Shown: positions 1-11,497, counted from the first letter of the stretch. The stretch is 64,000 nt of DNA from Pristionchus mayeri (GCA_036245805.1 BTRK01000004.1:9858001-9922000), one strand, 5' to 3'. Notes: generated from the letters alone by a model not told the origin. Program-made: numbers and translations.

Positions 1-61
1 CCCAGCAACTGTAGCAGACCCTGCCTGAACTTATTCGTATTGTGGAGGAATTTATGACGAA

Positions 62-198
62 GGCACTAGGTCGGATGATCACCAAAAAAGGACCCTTCTG
101 GAGAAATTTTTAAGAAGCACTCTTAGCGCTACCTATTGTGAGCATAATATGGAAGGGTACTATTTGTGGTTATCATTGTGATCAGCCGACCTAGTGCC
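62..198. mobile_element. Short MITE, family 1, copy 1
   Basis: The two ends are inverted copies of GGCACTAGGTCGG followed by a GATCA-type motif. The element is only about 137 bp and has no coding capacity. A diverged relative with the same termini lies at 46616-46800. It sits a few bases beyond the last codon of the Str chemoreceptor on the minus strand, so it may have replaced the original 3' end of that gene. The superfamily is not recognisable to me, and no clear target-site duplication is visible. Confidence 0.6.
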
Positions 199-205
199 GG
201 AAGCA

Positions 206-1912
206 TCACCGGTAATTTTTAATGAGGCCAATGATGACGACGGCGTCCCATGCGGGAAAGAATGAGACAAGCAGAGGAAACGCATGAGACATTCCAAGGT
301 CGGGAATGCCGAGAAAGGGAAAGAAAATGACGTAGAAGTAGAGCAGATACACGAACACCAGCGGGACAAATGTCTGCAAAGCTCGGAATTATAAGATCTA
401 AAACAGTTTAAAAAAGTGTTTCGTATCATATGGTTTACTAAAATTTCTACGTTTTGAATGGTCGAAAGTTAAAAAGAACGAAGAGTGAATTTTTCGTCTA
501 TCACTCGCCTGCGCGCAGACAGCAAAGAGGATCTTCCTTTGAAATTCGAGTTGCGTCTCCGTGAAAGCGTTTGATCGAGCCATTCCCTTAAATGTCCTTC
601 ACTGATAAGATAGGGTGCATAACCACTAGTGAAGCCAAAACGGCTCTCCTCCTTTCACACGCTCTCTCGCTCTGTCTGACCGGCGAGAGAGCGTGTGAAA
701 CGAGGAGAGCGCGCGCCGTTTTGGCATCACTAATAACCACTCGTGACCAGTCTTCCGAGCAGTTTCCTCTTATTTCTACCTGGAAAGTGCCCAACGCAAA
801 GAAAGCCGCCACAGAGAAACTGACGACCATAATCACAAATACGGGCACGACAGCGTTGAGGGTACCATCGTCATTCTGAAATTAATTCAAGATCATGCAT
901 CATACATGCCAGCGTGTAATGTACTTGTTCTTGCACATTATAAAAGTGTTAATCACTATAGTGAGTTATCGTGTTATTTAATCAGCATAATTAGCCAGAT
1001 GAACGGATGATGATTTAACGAACGCACCCAATAGTGCATCTTTAGCCAACCATCCGATACGGTATGATTGTATAGTTGGAAGTACGCCGTTTGTATAATC
1101 AGTAGCTCCGGATCATTCGGCTGTACAATGATCGAGCAGGCGAGAAAATACATGCAAAATTTGATTTGTCTCTGGATGACGACTGCGCTCTGCCATATCA
1201 TGCTTTGCCCGATGGAAAAGGCGGATAACTTCAGAATGAATGATGGTTTAGAGAAGAGCTCGATTCGAATAGGACTCAAGGGCCAACAATTACTAATTAT
1301 TCAAAGCTTATTCCCACTGGTTGATTGCCCAGTAGCGGTAGAGGAAGTGGATGTTCAGCAGAGCAAAGGGTGCCGAGAAACAAGCATAGTAGAGGCAGGT
1401 GATGTGCTCAACACATCGAGTAAGCAAACTAGTCTGTGAGAGTGGTACATGCAGATGTTAGTGCGCTACAAAGGCTCCTATCAAAATCACGCATGGCGCT
1501 CACTCCATTCACATTTCCTAACCAAGCATCGACACCGGGAGCGAATAGGAAGTTAATGCGAATCATTTTCTGTAAATAAAGTTAATTGCATCCAAGTGCC
1601 ATTGTTCGAGTAACGACACCACTGTCTCTTCATTTTACACATACTCTAACCACTCGACCGGTCTAGAGAGTGCATTAAATGAAGAGACCCGAACGACGAA
1701 CTCTATTAAAATAAAATGAAATATACATTACATTAGTAAAGACATTCATACACATCATTATGGGCCTACCGGGCTCGCCACTGCATGCAGTGAGCAGAGG
1801 AAAACATCGTAAAGTGCGAAGATGGCGAGAAGATACTTGTAAGTGCCCAGTTCGGGACGCGAGAAACGACGAATCAAATAGAGCAGTGGCGAATTGAGTG
1901 CAATTCCAGCGC
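206..1912 (-). CDS. Str-class 7TM chemoreceptor (copy A, possibly decayed)
   Basis: This is a probable nematode serpentine receptor of the Str family, an olfactory/chemosensory GPCR. Exons read on the minus strand: 1912-1770 (TM1-2, containing RPELGTYKYLLAIF, the Str hallmark after TM1), a poorly resolved second exon near 1565-1520, and 1433-1318 (ending in HFLYRYWAIN, the Str motif after TM3). A TM4 region follows around 1240-1040. The last exons are 875-780 (TM5, 32 codons, phase 0), 586-509 (26 codons, ends QRKILFAVCAQ) and 373-206 (TM6-7, ending in KNYR then TGA). Exon 1912-1770 is 143 nt, the same length as its counterpart in the Str gene at 46.9-48.8 kb, and the intron positions match. 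Oddities: the intron after 509 would need a GC donor, exon 2 is unclear, the stop comes directly after the TM7 YR motif, and the first exon was not found. It could be a recent pseudogene. Confidence 0.65.
633..725. repeat. Short GC-rich hairpin in an intron
   Basis: This is a near-perfect inverted repeat with arms beginning GCCAAAACGGC and carrying CACACGCTCTCTCGC against GCGAGAGAGCGTGTG. It lies inside the intron between the TM5 exon and the following exon of the Str gene on the minus strand. The core resembles hairpins at 46276-46341 and 8622-8753, so it belongs to a dispersed family rather than being a terminator. No coding capacity. Confidence 0.7.
1624..1688. repeat. Short hairpin, TCTCTTCATTT family
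   Basis: Inverted repeat of about 30-base arms starting TCTCTTCATTTTACAC and ending with its complement. It sits in the intron after the first recognisable exon of the Str gene. Related hairpins are at 39913-39973 and 54061-54125, both also within introns of receptor genes; a lone half is at about 3952. Confidence 0.65.
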
Positions 1913-2633
1913 CTGTGTTTGTATATTTTGAAAGTCTGAAGAAAAAAAAACGAGGAAGGCATGTAGGCACATACAGATATTTGGGTCCTGAAGAATGCGG
2001 ATAATGCTCATCGAACGCGACAGACGAACTCCTTGGACTTCTGAAACATCCACGCCTTTTTGGCGAGTGCTTCGCGAAATCCTATTAACAAACTCCAAGA
2101 AAGCAAAACACGTGAATGCGCGTACATAGAAGATTGCCAATAGCATTTTTGTAACTCGCGCAAACATCGATAATTAACTGCATTTTTAGTTGTTATAGCC
2201 ATTTTCGCCAAGAAATATGGATCGACAGGCTTTCTGGCAGAGCTTGGGAAGCAAAAGCTAGCGAGTGATACTGCATAAAAATGATGTTGGTCGTCGAGCT
2301 GATATACTGAAGATCAGACTATGCATATCATCATACCGTGCACATTTCCGCTTCTGTGTTCCTTATATTGTAATATCATGTACAATTATACTGTTCTATG
2401 CTATGAGCATTTATGACATGCCATCGGCAAGTGCTAAGATAGTGCAGACATGGGGTGAAACGGTGTTTCCTGGACAAGCTTGCTGGTGTGAGTATTTCGA
2501 AATTCGTTTACATGCAATCTCCATTATTTCGTGTGTGTTGCATTCCTTGTCGCAAGATGAGCTGTCCTTTACATGTTTATTTCCGCCAAACGAGACGCAC
2601 GAGCGTATTGGGCAATTGAACCGGGCCATCATA
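1913..2633. other. Upstream flank of Str gene, no gene recognised
   Basis: This should contain the promoter and first exon of the minus-strand Str gene, but I cannot identify a convincing start exon. The plus-strand open frame at 2265-2645 has no recognisable domain and runs into the adjacent transposon. Confidence 0.4.
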
Positions 2634-3877
2634 TCAGGCTGGTAAGAAAGTAATGTTAGATTTTAAAATTTTGGATTTTTGGGATACCCCATCTTTTGTT
2701 GCCACCTAATTATCATATTTATGTGTATGTTCGTTGAGTGCGTGGATACTCTTTCCATCACACACTCGTTCTACCCAATTCAGTTAGCATTGAGGCCATG
2801 GGACGAATTCAAAAATGCATCAAAGGAGAGTTTATCTGATTAAGTTTTCGCCAAGCAATCCATGTAGAGTTAACAAATGACACAGTTTATGTCGTGCATT
2901 ACAATACAACATGTGAACCTGGTCCGCTACAAAAGGCCCGTCTGGAAATACACTCTTTTGTTAACTCGACTCTCTCGGACAATCAACAAAAATACTTGCC
3001 CTTATCATGTATCCGCAACAATAGGAGTATAGATATCAAATGCTACTAAAATGGAAGTACGGTTCATGTTCAGCTTAAAATTGTAATTATGAGATCATAC
3101 CACAAGTCTGCAAAAAAAGCAGTATTCACTACCCGGACCCAGTATTTTGAACATCGAAATTCGAACTTTTGGCAAATTGCTGATTCCATCTTTCGTGAAA
3201 AGTCCTAACTTTTCAGGTTAACAGTTAAATCAACTCTTTATCTATACGTATTCGGCTGGGCTAAATCAGGGGATTGCTCCTTTGTTCGGATATGCGCACC
3301 TTCAATTTTCACCCAAAAATTCAATTTTGACGATTTTGACTTGTATTTGAAAATAATGAAAATCTGTGTTTTCAAGAAGTAGAAGAAGGGTGAGATGAAT
3401 TGTCCCTCTATATTACGTTGCTTCACAGTGCATAATGCAAGCGCACTTGGAATGAAGCCAGGCTGAATGATCCCCGAAGCAAGAAACATTGTCCTTTGAG
3501 AAGTGTTTCCTCAGTAAGGGTTGTTGTCAATGGTGTATAAATCATGTTACATTGAGGAATGCACTACGTCTGACATATTATTCGAGAGAACTGTCAATGT
3601 GCTACTCACTCTACTATATGAGATTTTCCAGCTATTTTTCACGTCCACATACAAGAGGCAGAAAACAATTTTAAAACTTGTGAGCACATTTCATTTTGTA
3701 AGATTGATTATTTTCCGGATAGCAATAAAGCGTAAGGCAATTCGAACACATGTTTATATTGACCAAGTAGTCCCCTAATATGCGCTACCGAACCAGCTTT
3801 AGATCTTTAACGAAAAGGATTTTGGGATAGCTCAAACATCACGATCCAAATCTAACATTACTTTCTTACCAACCTAA
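2634..3877. mobile_element. Decayed mariner-like element, copy 1
   Basis: Ends are inverted copies of a mariner-type terminus: TCAGGCTGGTAAGAAAG at the left, and the complement of TTAGGTTGGTAAGAAAG at the right. A TA dinucleotide flanks both sides. The length of about 1.24 kb matches full-length mariner elements, but no intact transposase frame remains; several short frames carry in-frame stops. A second copy from the same family occupies 36393-37566 and shares long internal stretches such as CGTTGAGTGCRTGGATA. Confidence 0.7.
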
Positions 3878-4244
3878 TACTACGATGATCCCGCAGGGGT
3901 GTGTATTAAGTACATGTATGCCTCAGCAGTAGAGTTCGATAAATGAAACCACCGTCTCTTCATTTTGCACACTCTTTCGAGACTTGGAACGCGGGACAGG
4001 CCAGTGTAGTGCTCGTCTCTAGGTAACTGATTTATGACGCTATTTACGACCGATTTGAGTGATCTCACTCGGTATATTTAATCTTATTGGAATTTATGTG
4101 CGATAAGAGTGCAAAGTAGCGGAGCAAAACGCAACAATGAATGTGAAAACGAATAGTTGCATTTAGAAATTCCATGCAACGAAGAATACACTCAGAGAAG
4201 CGGCGAGGGCATTGACGATCGCTGAAAAATATGCTCAATTCAGC
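3878..4244. other. Intergenic, no gene seen
   Basis: There is no supported gene. A partial copy of the TCTCTTCATTTTGCACAC hairpin motif lies near 3952-3976 without its partner arm. Confidence 0.4.
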
Positions 4245-4942
4245 CTAGTCTCTCATCGAACCATTCGAGGGACTCGTAGTGCTTGGCTGAGTGGGCACCG
4301 TCTGAGAGACACCGGGATCACTCGATACACTCGTAGTGTTCGGTTGCGTAGGAGTTGTCTGTGACACTCCAGGAGCAGTTGTTGTCGCGCAGTCCGAGCA
4401 GATGCATTGTCCTGGAAAAACGCTGTGCACACATTGAGTGGAAGTAAAGCCAAACCACTGGCTATCTGAACGCCTCCAGTCTGAGGCGTGTATCCAATCC
4501 AATACGACGATCCGTGATTGTTGGCCATCACTACGTTGATTTTCTGCAGTTTCCAGGGCTCATTCACTGGGTTTCATTGCCTAGTCATACGTATGCAGTC
4601 TCGATGCGGGTCGCGGGAGTCGTCACATTGCCGGGCACGTCGTACTGGCTGGATTTCAATTATTGAGAGGGATCAGAGTAAAATTCGGAAATAGTGTTCA
4701 ATCTGTGCATGCACTCATCAAGCAACCGAAAGGAGTGGGATAAATGAATTTACGATGAACAAAATTTCGAATTCTAGATCAACGGTACAGACTCACTCCG
4801 CCTTTCCATTGGTGAATGCGGTGAACGAGAGTTTGTCCGTTCCGAGCATATTCGCGACGTAGGTGAGCTGCGTCTGCCTCTCTGTGTCATGGTCATCCTC
4901 CAGCTCGAACACTGAGGATGTGTAGATCGAGGATTGGTACGT
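4245..4942 (-). pseudogene. C-type-lectin-like secreted protein fragment
   Basis: Two exon-like blocks lie on the minus strand. Block 4942-4797 has consensus acceptor and donor sites and encodes an acidic segment ending LSFTAFTNGK. Block 4560-4245 encodes SSYWIGYT in one frame and SDWRRSDSQWFGFTSTQC in the next. The combination WIGYT...DW..SD..QW..FT resembles the carboxyl half of a C-type lectin domain, but the two halves are a frame apart, so a frameshift is likely. The second frame runs on into a Thr/Pro/Ser-rich mucin-like tail with two imperfect repeats of PGVSQTxPTQP, then stops. The 5' part of the gene is not visible; the mariner at 5094-6334 lies directly upstream. Family assignment is tentative. 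Confidence 0.45.
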
Positions 4943-5093
4943 CTGCAATTGGGAAATAATCGTTTTCCAACTATCACGCTGAGTCATAAGTTTTTTTCCA
5001 ATTTGAACTTGAAACCAATTCCGATATTTGATCCAAATTGGGCCTTTGATCCGGCCTTTGATCCAAATTGATTTTCATTTTGATACCCACATA

Positions 5094-6334
5094 TTGGGGT
5101 GTCCGGAAAGTTCGTATAATTTTTTGTTTTTAATTTTTATTCAATGCTTTACAATTCTCAGTGACCAATGTATGCCCCCTTCTTTCTCACTACCTCCCTC
5201 CAGCGATTGGGCAGGGTATCGATTCCTCTCTTCCAGAATGCGGGTTTCTTCGAGACCGCGCAGTTCACGAAAGCCCTCACAACTTCATCTCAATTCTTGA
5301 ACTTCTTTCCTTTGCAGAAGTCAGAGAGAGAGAGCGGAATCAGTGGTAGTCGCATGGGGAGAGATCCGGGGAATACGGTGGATGGGGAATCCTCTCGATC
5401 TTCAGCTCGTCCATTTTCTTCTGGGTCATCTTCGCTCGATGTGGGCGAGCATTGTCCATCAGAAGAAGAATTTTGCCCTGGTTCAGGAGTCTGGGAGGGA
5501 CTCTGATCGCGACATCTTCCAGTTGTTCAGAGAAGAGGTCGGCATTGATGCTGGTGCCAGGGGCGAGGATCTCCCAGTAGATGGGACCGAGCACTGAGAA
5601 GAAGAAGCAGATGAGTTCCTTCTTTCCGTGCTCTTCCTTCTTCGGGACGGGCGTAGGCTTCTCATCTGCATCCACCCATTGCAGTCTCCTCACAGGGTTA
5701 TCGTACGTGATCCACTTCTCATCTGTAGCGATGATGGAATTGACCCATCGAAGATTGGATCTACGATGGAGTAATTCCCGACAGACTTGAACACGATTTT
5801 TCAGCTGTTCGGGGGAGAGGTCATGGGGAATCACTTGTGGGAGTTTCGGATTCTTCCCAGATCGATGGAGGATATCGGACACCGTTGATCTGGGAGTACT
5901 AGTATCCTTCTTCAACTCACGCACACTGGCCATGGGCTTGCGCTTCAGTGTGCGGAGAACGAGAGGCTGATCGAGGGAGGGAGGTCGTCCAGAGCGGGGT
6001 TGATCATCGAGACCAAACTCCCCTTTCTTGAAGCGGGAGAACCACTTATAGCAGAAGGGTATGGAGGGGGCGTCAGCTCCTTCCGACTGGGCCAGGGCAG
6101 AGTGGGCCTCCTTCACGGATCGGCCAAGACGGTAGTAATGAAGTAAAACTGCTCGGAGGTAGAGATGGGAGTCCATCACAAGAATCAATGTAGCAACTAG
6201 GAGACTGATTAAATCCTCTCACTACTCAACGTCAGAATGATGCAATATGTTGACAAACTGATTGCGTAATCACTGCATTTGATCGCGAACTGACTTTTTT
6301 CCGAAGCATTATACGAACTTTCCGGACACCCCAA
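5094..6334 (-). mobile_element. mariner (DD34D) transposon, copy 1
   Basis: 1241-bp element flanked by TA duplications. The terminal inverted repeats begin TTGGGGTGTCCGGAAAGTTC and are perfect for at least 27 bases. It encodes a minus-strand mariner transposase. The family is almost identical to copies at 41778-43018 and 54928-55942. Low divergence between copies implies recent activity. Confidence 0.93.
5340..6188 (-). pseudogene. mariner transposase, carboxyl-truncated
   Basis: A cut-and-paste transposase that would bind the TIRs and excise the element. The 282-residue frame shows an N-terminal helix-turn-helix region (WFSRFKKGEFGLDDQPRSGR), and the catalytic residues in ATDEKWITYDN and LLLMDNARPHRA. 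The third aspartate is in YSPDLSPCDYH. I count 34 residues between the last two aspartates, the mariner DD34D signature. The frame ends in a stop immediately after CDYH, caused by one base change relative to copy 2. In copies 1 and 2 a TGA also follows the downstream FKN codons, before the typical final segment ending GAYIGH. The catalytic triad is intact, but the protein is about 60 residues short of a full mariner transposase. Confidence 0.85.
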
Positions 6335-6808
6335 TAGTATTAGTGTGTGGATACTCTATCTAGCGCACTTTAGTGTAGACCTCTTGATGGTGTCTGATGG
6401 ATATAGTGTGAGGTCAAAGTAGCCGCGGCTACGAACGTAGCTGCGACTTTCTCATTTTATATCTTTCCATTGAGTGGTGACTCGGCAAAATAATCAACAC
6501 TATCGTGAAGTGTAATGAACGTACATCACAATAGTACAAGCGATTCCGATTTGGCACAAAATACCTAAAAAAGGTGCTAATTTCATAGTGGTGTTCAGTT
6601 CACCATGTCAAAAAATGTGTTTCCTTCACTGCGCATCCGCGCACACAGACCTATCGCAACCAAACCTATCTCAGCATAAAGCTTCCTACATGTGGATCTT
6701 ATATTTGCGTTATGGTGGACTTTCATAATTATAACCAAAAGCTGCAGTCATCAACATTTGTATTTTAAAATTTGCACTTCGAAATCAGTGTATTTCACAG
6801 CTTCCTGA
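6335..6808. other. Intergenic, no gene seen
   Basis: Flank between the mariner and the 3' end of the next minus-strand gene. It contains the perfect palindrome GTAGCCGCGGCTAC at 6419-6432, shared with 62845-62858 in a similar context (TCAAAGTAGCCGCGGCTACG). Confidence 0.4.
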
Positions 6809-8018
6809 TTACACGATAGATAGAGGTCCCACGTTCTTGTGTTTATCAGCATCAACTACCCTCGAACTATCCCTCATTAGCTTGAAATAGTCACGGGATC
6901 CCTGAAAATTCAGAAATGGTACACTAAAAGTCAAAATTTTGATCGATTACTTCAATATTCGGATTTTTCGAGAAAACTCATTTTTGAAAAGGGGATGATG
7001 TGATGTCACAAATTTCACTAATGGCTAAGTAGCCCCATAGTATATGATTAAAACGCCCCTATATACAAGCCAGTCTCTATAACACCAGGGAAGATAAGAA
7101 ATATCATAGGATTTCTTTCCAGCTTGTATGATTTGTTGTTCCATAATTCTGTGATTGATTAGACTAGCACAGATTTCAACCACTTTTTTGAAAGCGCATT
7201 CAAGGGGCTTCTCAATAATGTATGTGAAGATGCCCAGCAAATTTTCAATGCATAACAACAGCGAGCCCAAGACTTCAATATTTAGTTGGGAAATTCACTC
7301 GCGGCTAACGTTCGATTTCTTGTATGATTTAAAAGCACGGCACAATTCGGACATATCATAATAATTGTGCACTATACCCCTACTTTATGCTACGGATTTG
7401 TATTGATGCGATTTGAAGGGTGACTTTGACAAAATTGGAAATGATGACTCAACCTAATAGTTTTGGCTTAGCATTTTCTAATATTTTGCAATTATTTGAA
7501 TCGATGCTGTTTTCCTCACCTCGAAAAAGTTGCGAGAGCATCCGATGTATCCCTGAGATGTGGCAACGCCAGAGTAGTCGATAAGCGCTCCGTTGTCTTG
7601 AATAATACCAAATTAACGAGAAAAAAATTAATGAGACTAAACAAAGGAGGCTGAGACGTCTAATAAATCAAAGTCTATTTTTTCTAAGTAAAAGTTTGCT
7701 CACATTTATCGATTTTTGCGCAGATCTTATAGTCGAACTGGCCATCGAAGTTAATGGTCACTATGGGGGAATTGATGCGAAGGCGGAAGGGAATTCCTTG
7801 ACTGTAAATACACTGTAAATATTACCCAATTTAAACAAAATATTATATCCGTAATGCTCGAATTATTTATGTATGCCTAAAGTTATCATTTTCTTGAATA
7901 TGACAGGGATAAGGTTTTTCAAATCTCACTTCTGTTCGTAGATGATCCTGCAATCATCGGGGCTCTGTTTCTGGAAGTTGTTGTCAAATCCAGTTGCGCG
8001 AACGAAGGCATTCAGATT
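6809..8018 (-). CDS. 3' exons of an unrecognised gene
   Basis: Four minus-strand exons join in phase with consensus nematode splice sites: 8018-7930, 7801-7704, 7596-7520 and 6901-6809, ending in TAA. They give about 118 residues of carboxyl-terminal protein. Recognisable segments are GIPFRLRINSPIVTINFDGQ, DYSGVATSQGYIGCSRNFFE and a polar tail ending GPLSIV. The alternating hydrophobic pattern with a VTINFDG turn suggests a beta-sandwich, perhaps galectin-like, but I do not recognise the family with confidence. No upstream exon is found before 8109, where the inverted duplication begins, so the gene is probably truncated by that breakpoint. The 600-bp intron between the last two exons holds only spurious frames. 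Confidence 0.6.
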
Positions 8019-8621
8019 CTGGAATGAAAGCATGATTCAAACGTAAAGGTGCAGCCACGTCGATTTAAAGGAGGAGTAAATGCAAACGCGCGCCCGGTTG
8101 GAATATGTCCTTGTTGTCCACGATGAGTTTATCACATCCACGCGGACAGAGCGTCGTCCAGCTGAATCATGTTAATCTTGTTATACATCTATGACACAAG
8201 CGCGTGAAGGAACTTTCATGCATAACTGATAATAAACAGACGACATAAGCGAATATTGAGTGACCGCGCGAGTTCACGAGCTTTCCGTCGTTTCAAGTGC
8301 TCAGAAATCGAACACCAACGTAGTACACGTGATTTGACTGGCACGAACAGTAAACTTGAAGGAAATAAATCGATAATACAAAGGAAGACACGAGGAAACG
8401 AACAAGACGGCGACTTACGAGCGCGCTGGTCGATATAAAATTGAGTGAATACCGTATACTAAGCGCCGCACGCGGTTTGAATTTAGTTATTGCACAAACT
8501 GGGGCGAGAATATGGCTCATTAATGTGATAATTTAATAAAAATAAATAAATATGAGTCAAAACAAAACTAAAACAAGAAACTAGAAAATTTCAGAAAGAT
8601 TTTTAACGAACTTTTCACTCA

Positions 8622-8753
8622 GCTGCGTGAAAAGTCAGAGAAACGCGAGAGAGCACACATTTGAGGAGAGGGAAAAGGGAGCTGTGATTCTTCACTCCCT
8701 TTTCCCTCTCTCAAAACACACGCTCTCTCGCGTTTCTCTGACTTTTCTCGCAG
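8622..8753. repeat. Hairpin with GCTCTCTCGCG core (left arm)
   Basis: Inverted repeat with arms of about 55 bases carrying GTCAGAGAAACGCGAGAGAG and GGGAAAAGGGAG against their complements. Flanking DNA contains further short palindromes of the form AAAAGTTCGYGAACTTTT. The mirror copy is near 34243-34374. Confidence 0.7.
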
Positions 8754-8921
8754 ATTTTCATCGACCTTAGCTCGTTGAAAAGTTCGTGAACTTTTCATCG
8801 AGGTGGTTAGAGAAAGAGATAGAGCACTCTATCATGAGAGAAACAGTTTTTACGCACCTCAAAAGTTCGCGAACTTTTTGTGCAACTTTTCTCGCACATT
8901 TATGACAGATTAAACAGGCCG

Positions 8922-9729
8922 AATGATACTTTTTATGCTAAAAATTTACTTTTAGATGAATAACTAGTGCATTTAGGACCGAATCCCTTAGCTTTTTCAA
9001 TCACAATATTCTCTGAGCTTCGAATCTATCTATATTTAGGCATTATTTTCGCGTTCCACAACAGCCGAATCCCACCAATTCTGTATTCACCTTGTAGAAT
9101 ACCCGATGTAAATAATGAAATCACAAACAGTTATCCACTTGGCATGGCCAAACTTCGCTTTGTTTGCTCAAATCAGTGAAAAATCGAGTGATAGATTTTG
9201 TGAAATCGAAAAATGAAATTATTCAAAATTTCGATTTTTCACTGATTTGAGCAAACAAAGCGAAGTTTGGCCATGCCAAGTGGATAACTGTTTGTGATTT
9301 CATTATTTACATCGGGGTATTCTACAAGGTGAATACAGAATTGGTGGGATTCGGCTGTTGTGGAACGCGAAAATAATGCCTAAATATAGATAGATTCGAA
9401 GTTGTGAAAAGTGAATTTTTGAAACGAGCGAAATTGCGATATGTGTTAGTTCCAGATGTTATATCAAGGTAAGTAATAGCGGAAAGTGATAAATTCTAAT
9501 CATTGTTCGCAATGGATTCGCAGGAATTAATTTTTGAATTTCCAGGTTCAGCACAGAGACATATTCGAAAATTATTTCTAGAAAATGGCCTCTCTGTCGA
9601 GATTCGCTGCAATGCAATTATGATGCAACATAGCTCAGAGAATATTGTGATTGAAAAAGCTAAGGGATTCGGTCCTAAATGCACTAGTTATTCATCTAAA
9701 AGTAAATTTTTAGCATAAAAAGTATCATT
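8922..9729. mobile_element. Inverted-repeat element with nested fold-back (left arm)
   Basis: The outer termini form an inverted repeat of about 95 bases starting AATGATACTTTTTATGCT at 8922 and ending at 9729. A second fold-back (9017-9401, arms of about 170 bases starting CTTCGAATCTATCTATATTT) abuts the inner end of the left terminus, so one inverted-repeat element seems to have inserted into another. The remaining 230 bases hold a 71-codon frame (MDSQELIFEFPG...) that extends into the right terminus; no domain is recognised. The mirror copy is 33267-34074. Confidence 0.65.
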
Positions 9730-10429
9730 AATAGTCAATCGGATATTGAGCTAAACACGTTTTTAATAACTTCCGGGCACCACGAGTGAAACACATTTTG
9801 ACTTTTGAGCCAATTTCACATCCTTAAGAAAATTTGATTTTTTGTCCATTTCGCCCTATATTAATAATTTTTCCTTGACCAATGGCCGTAACACATAATT
9901 AGTGGTAAATTTCATAATGCAGGCCCAACACATTCCTTCCACCATAGGAAAGGGCCAGCGATTCCCTTTCCTAGAGGAACATGTCCGCGGGGTAGCCGTT
10001 ATGGTCGATTCTTACGGAGCGGGTCTCTTAATCGGGCTACATTTTCAGCATAATGAGAACCGTCGGTCTCTCAATATTTGTCATATTTTGCTAAAAATTC
10101 GAAATTATTGATCTTGCATTAGGTATCTAGGTCGAGTGGGATTCGATCGGAATGGTTCATTTTTAGTTATTGAACATGCCTGCTGCAACGCAAAAGAGAT
10201 TTCGACTCTATCTTGTCGGGTTCGGAAAATACGAAATCTCGATTTTTCGACTTTGTGTTATATTTGCCCATTGATAAGTGGAACCGAGAAAACGCCGATA
10301 CTTTTCGCAGCATGGGACCAAGGGGTGTAAATGTACAAAGTGAGGTTGCCCAGTTCTCATTCCGGGGGGCCGTGTACGGGGGGTGGTCGTTAATTACCGA
10401 TCCGGCCTCTTAAGAGATACAATCAGATA
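9730..10429. other. Unassigned sequence in the left arm
   Basis: Several open frames of 64-69 codons overlap here (9902-10111, 10136-10330, 10213-10413), but none shows a recognisable domain or a coherent exon structure. I treat it as unannotated, possibly old transposon DNA. Mirror 32566-33265. Confidence 0.3.
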
Positions 10430-11497
10430 CAGGGTGTTTCAAAATTATTGAGACTCTCGTTTTTTGCACAGCTTAGAACTTTTGAGTGATAGTTGATAAA
10501 TCTAATACGAGTATTCTAATGAGGGACTAGTACCCTCACTGCAAGTTTCGTGCCAATCGGCCTACTAGTGGCATAATTGTATCCCCGAGAAAATAAGAAA
10601 GAGTTGCAATTATTTGTGCATCTGACAGATCTTTCATCCGATTTAAAAGCTCTGCAACAAATGTCAGATCATTGATACTTTGGGATAACAATCATATACG
10701 GCAATGCATCACCATCTTAAAATGAGAGACTGATTGGTAAAGGTTGGACGGAATGCGATTGACTCATTCAGTGGAGACAATTAGCAGGGCCGCGGTTTCA
10801 ACTTCTTCATGGTCAAAAATCAGCCCTTCAAAATATGCATAGCCGGCAACCAAATTTTGTAATTATAATATTTAATAATAGTTTATGTTCAGTAGGGACT
10901 GGTTACATAATCAAGAACCGGTCAAATCTTGATTTTCAAATAACTATGAAATATATCGATCTGGCGACTTTATTAGTCCTCCCTAAAAATGTACATCCAC
11001 TCGCTCCATTTCAACTGCAAAATTGTGAAGTAATTGAGTATATGTGGCTAACCACCCAACAAAGAAATTCGACTTAGGCATGAGAGAAAGATAACACATT
11101 ACAAAGTCGAAAATTTCAAAATCGCTGTGAAAATGGAATATTCAGTGTTTGAGAAATAGGCTTGGTTCTCCGTGCTTTGGAATCTGGCACCCACATTAAC
11201 AATATTATTATGTAGTTCCGATAATGTGCTACAAATGTTCGTAGTTAGAGAGCTGAGTCACGGATAGTTTAAAATCTGTAGTTAAACAAAGCCGAAAAAT
11301 GATGCGGCAAGTCTATATGCGCAATAGTCAGGTTTGAATGACTATAACAAAAATAACAAGTGATGCCAGTCAAATTAAATTTTATAATTAATCGCTCTAG
11401 TGCTGGTATACATGATGTAGAAACATGAGGGCCTAGATGTTCGTTTTGAAAGAGCGCTGTTGGAAAATTCGAGTCTGAATAATTTTGAAACACCCTG
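10430..11497. mobile_element. Tc1/mariner-type element, CAGGGTGTTTCAAA termini
   Basis: 1068-bp element with terminal inverted repeats CAGGGTGTTTCAAAATTATT and TA on both sides. No transposase frame. A second, rearranged copy in direct orientation lies at 18920-20018, nearly identical except for an extra 170-bp block (19091-19264) and a replaced right end. Mirror copy 31499-32566. Confidence 0.8.

Noticed and set aside
7025..7270. 81-codon minus-strand frame within the intron of the unrecognised gene
   Set aside because: It lies wholly inside an intron defined by four phase-matched exons and has no known domain.
8256..8438. Open frames in the palindrome arms that appear twice as mirrored pairs (for example 8256-8438 and 34557-34739)
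   Set aside because: They have no recognisable domain, no supporting exon structure, and are duplicated only because the DNA itself is palindromic.
10136..10413. Overlapping frames starting MGFDRNGSFLV and MSGSENTKSR as possible gene
   Set aside because: No splice structure, no recognised domain, and the two frames overlap in different phases.
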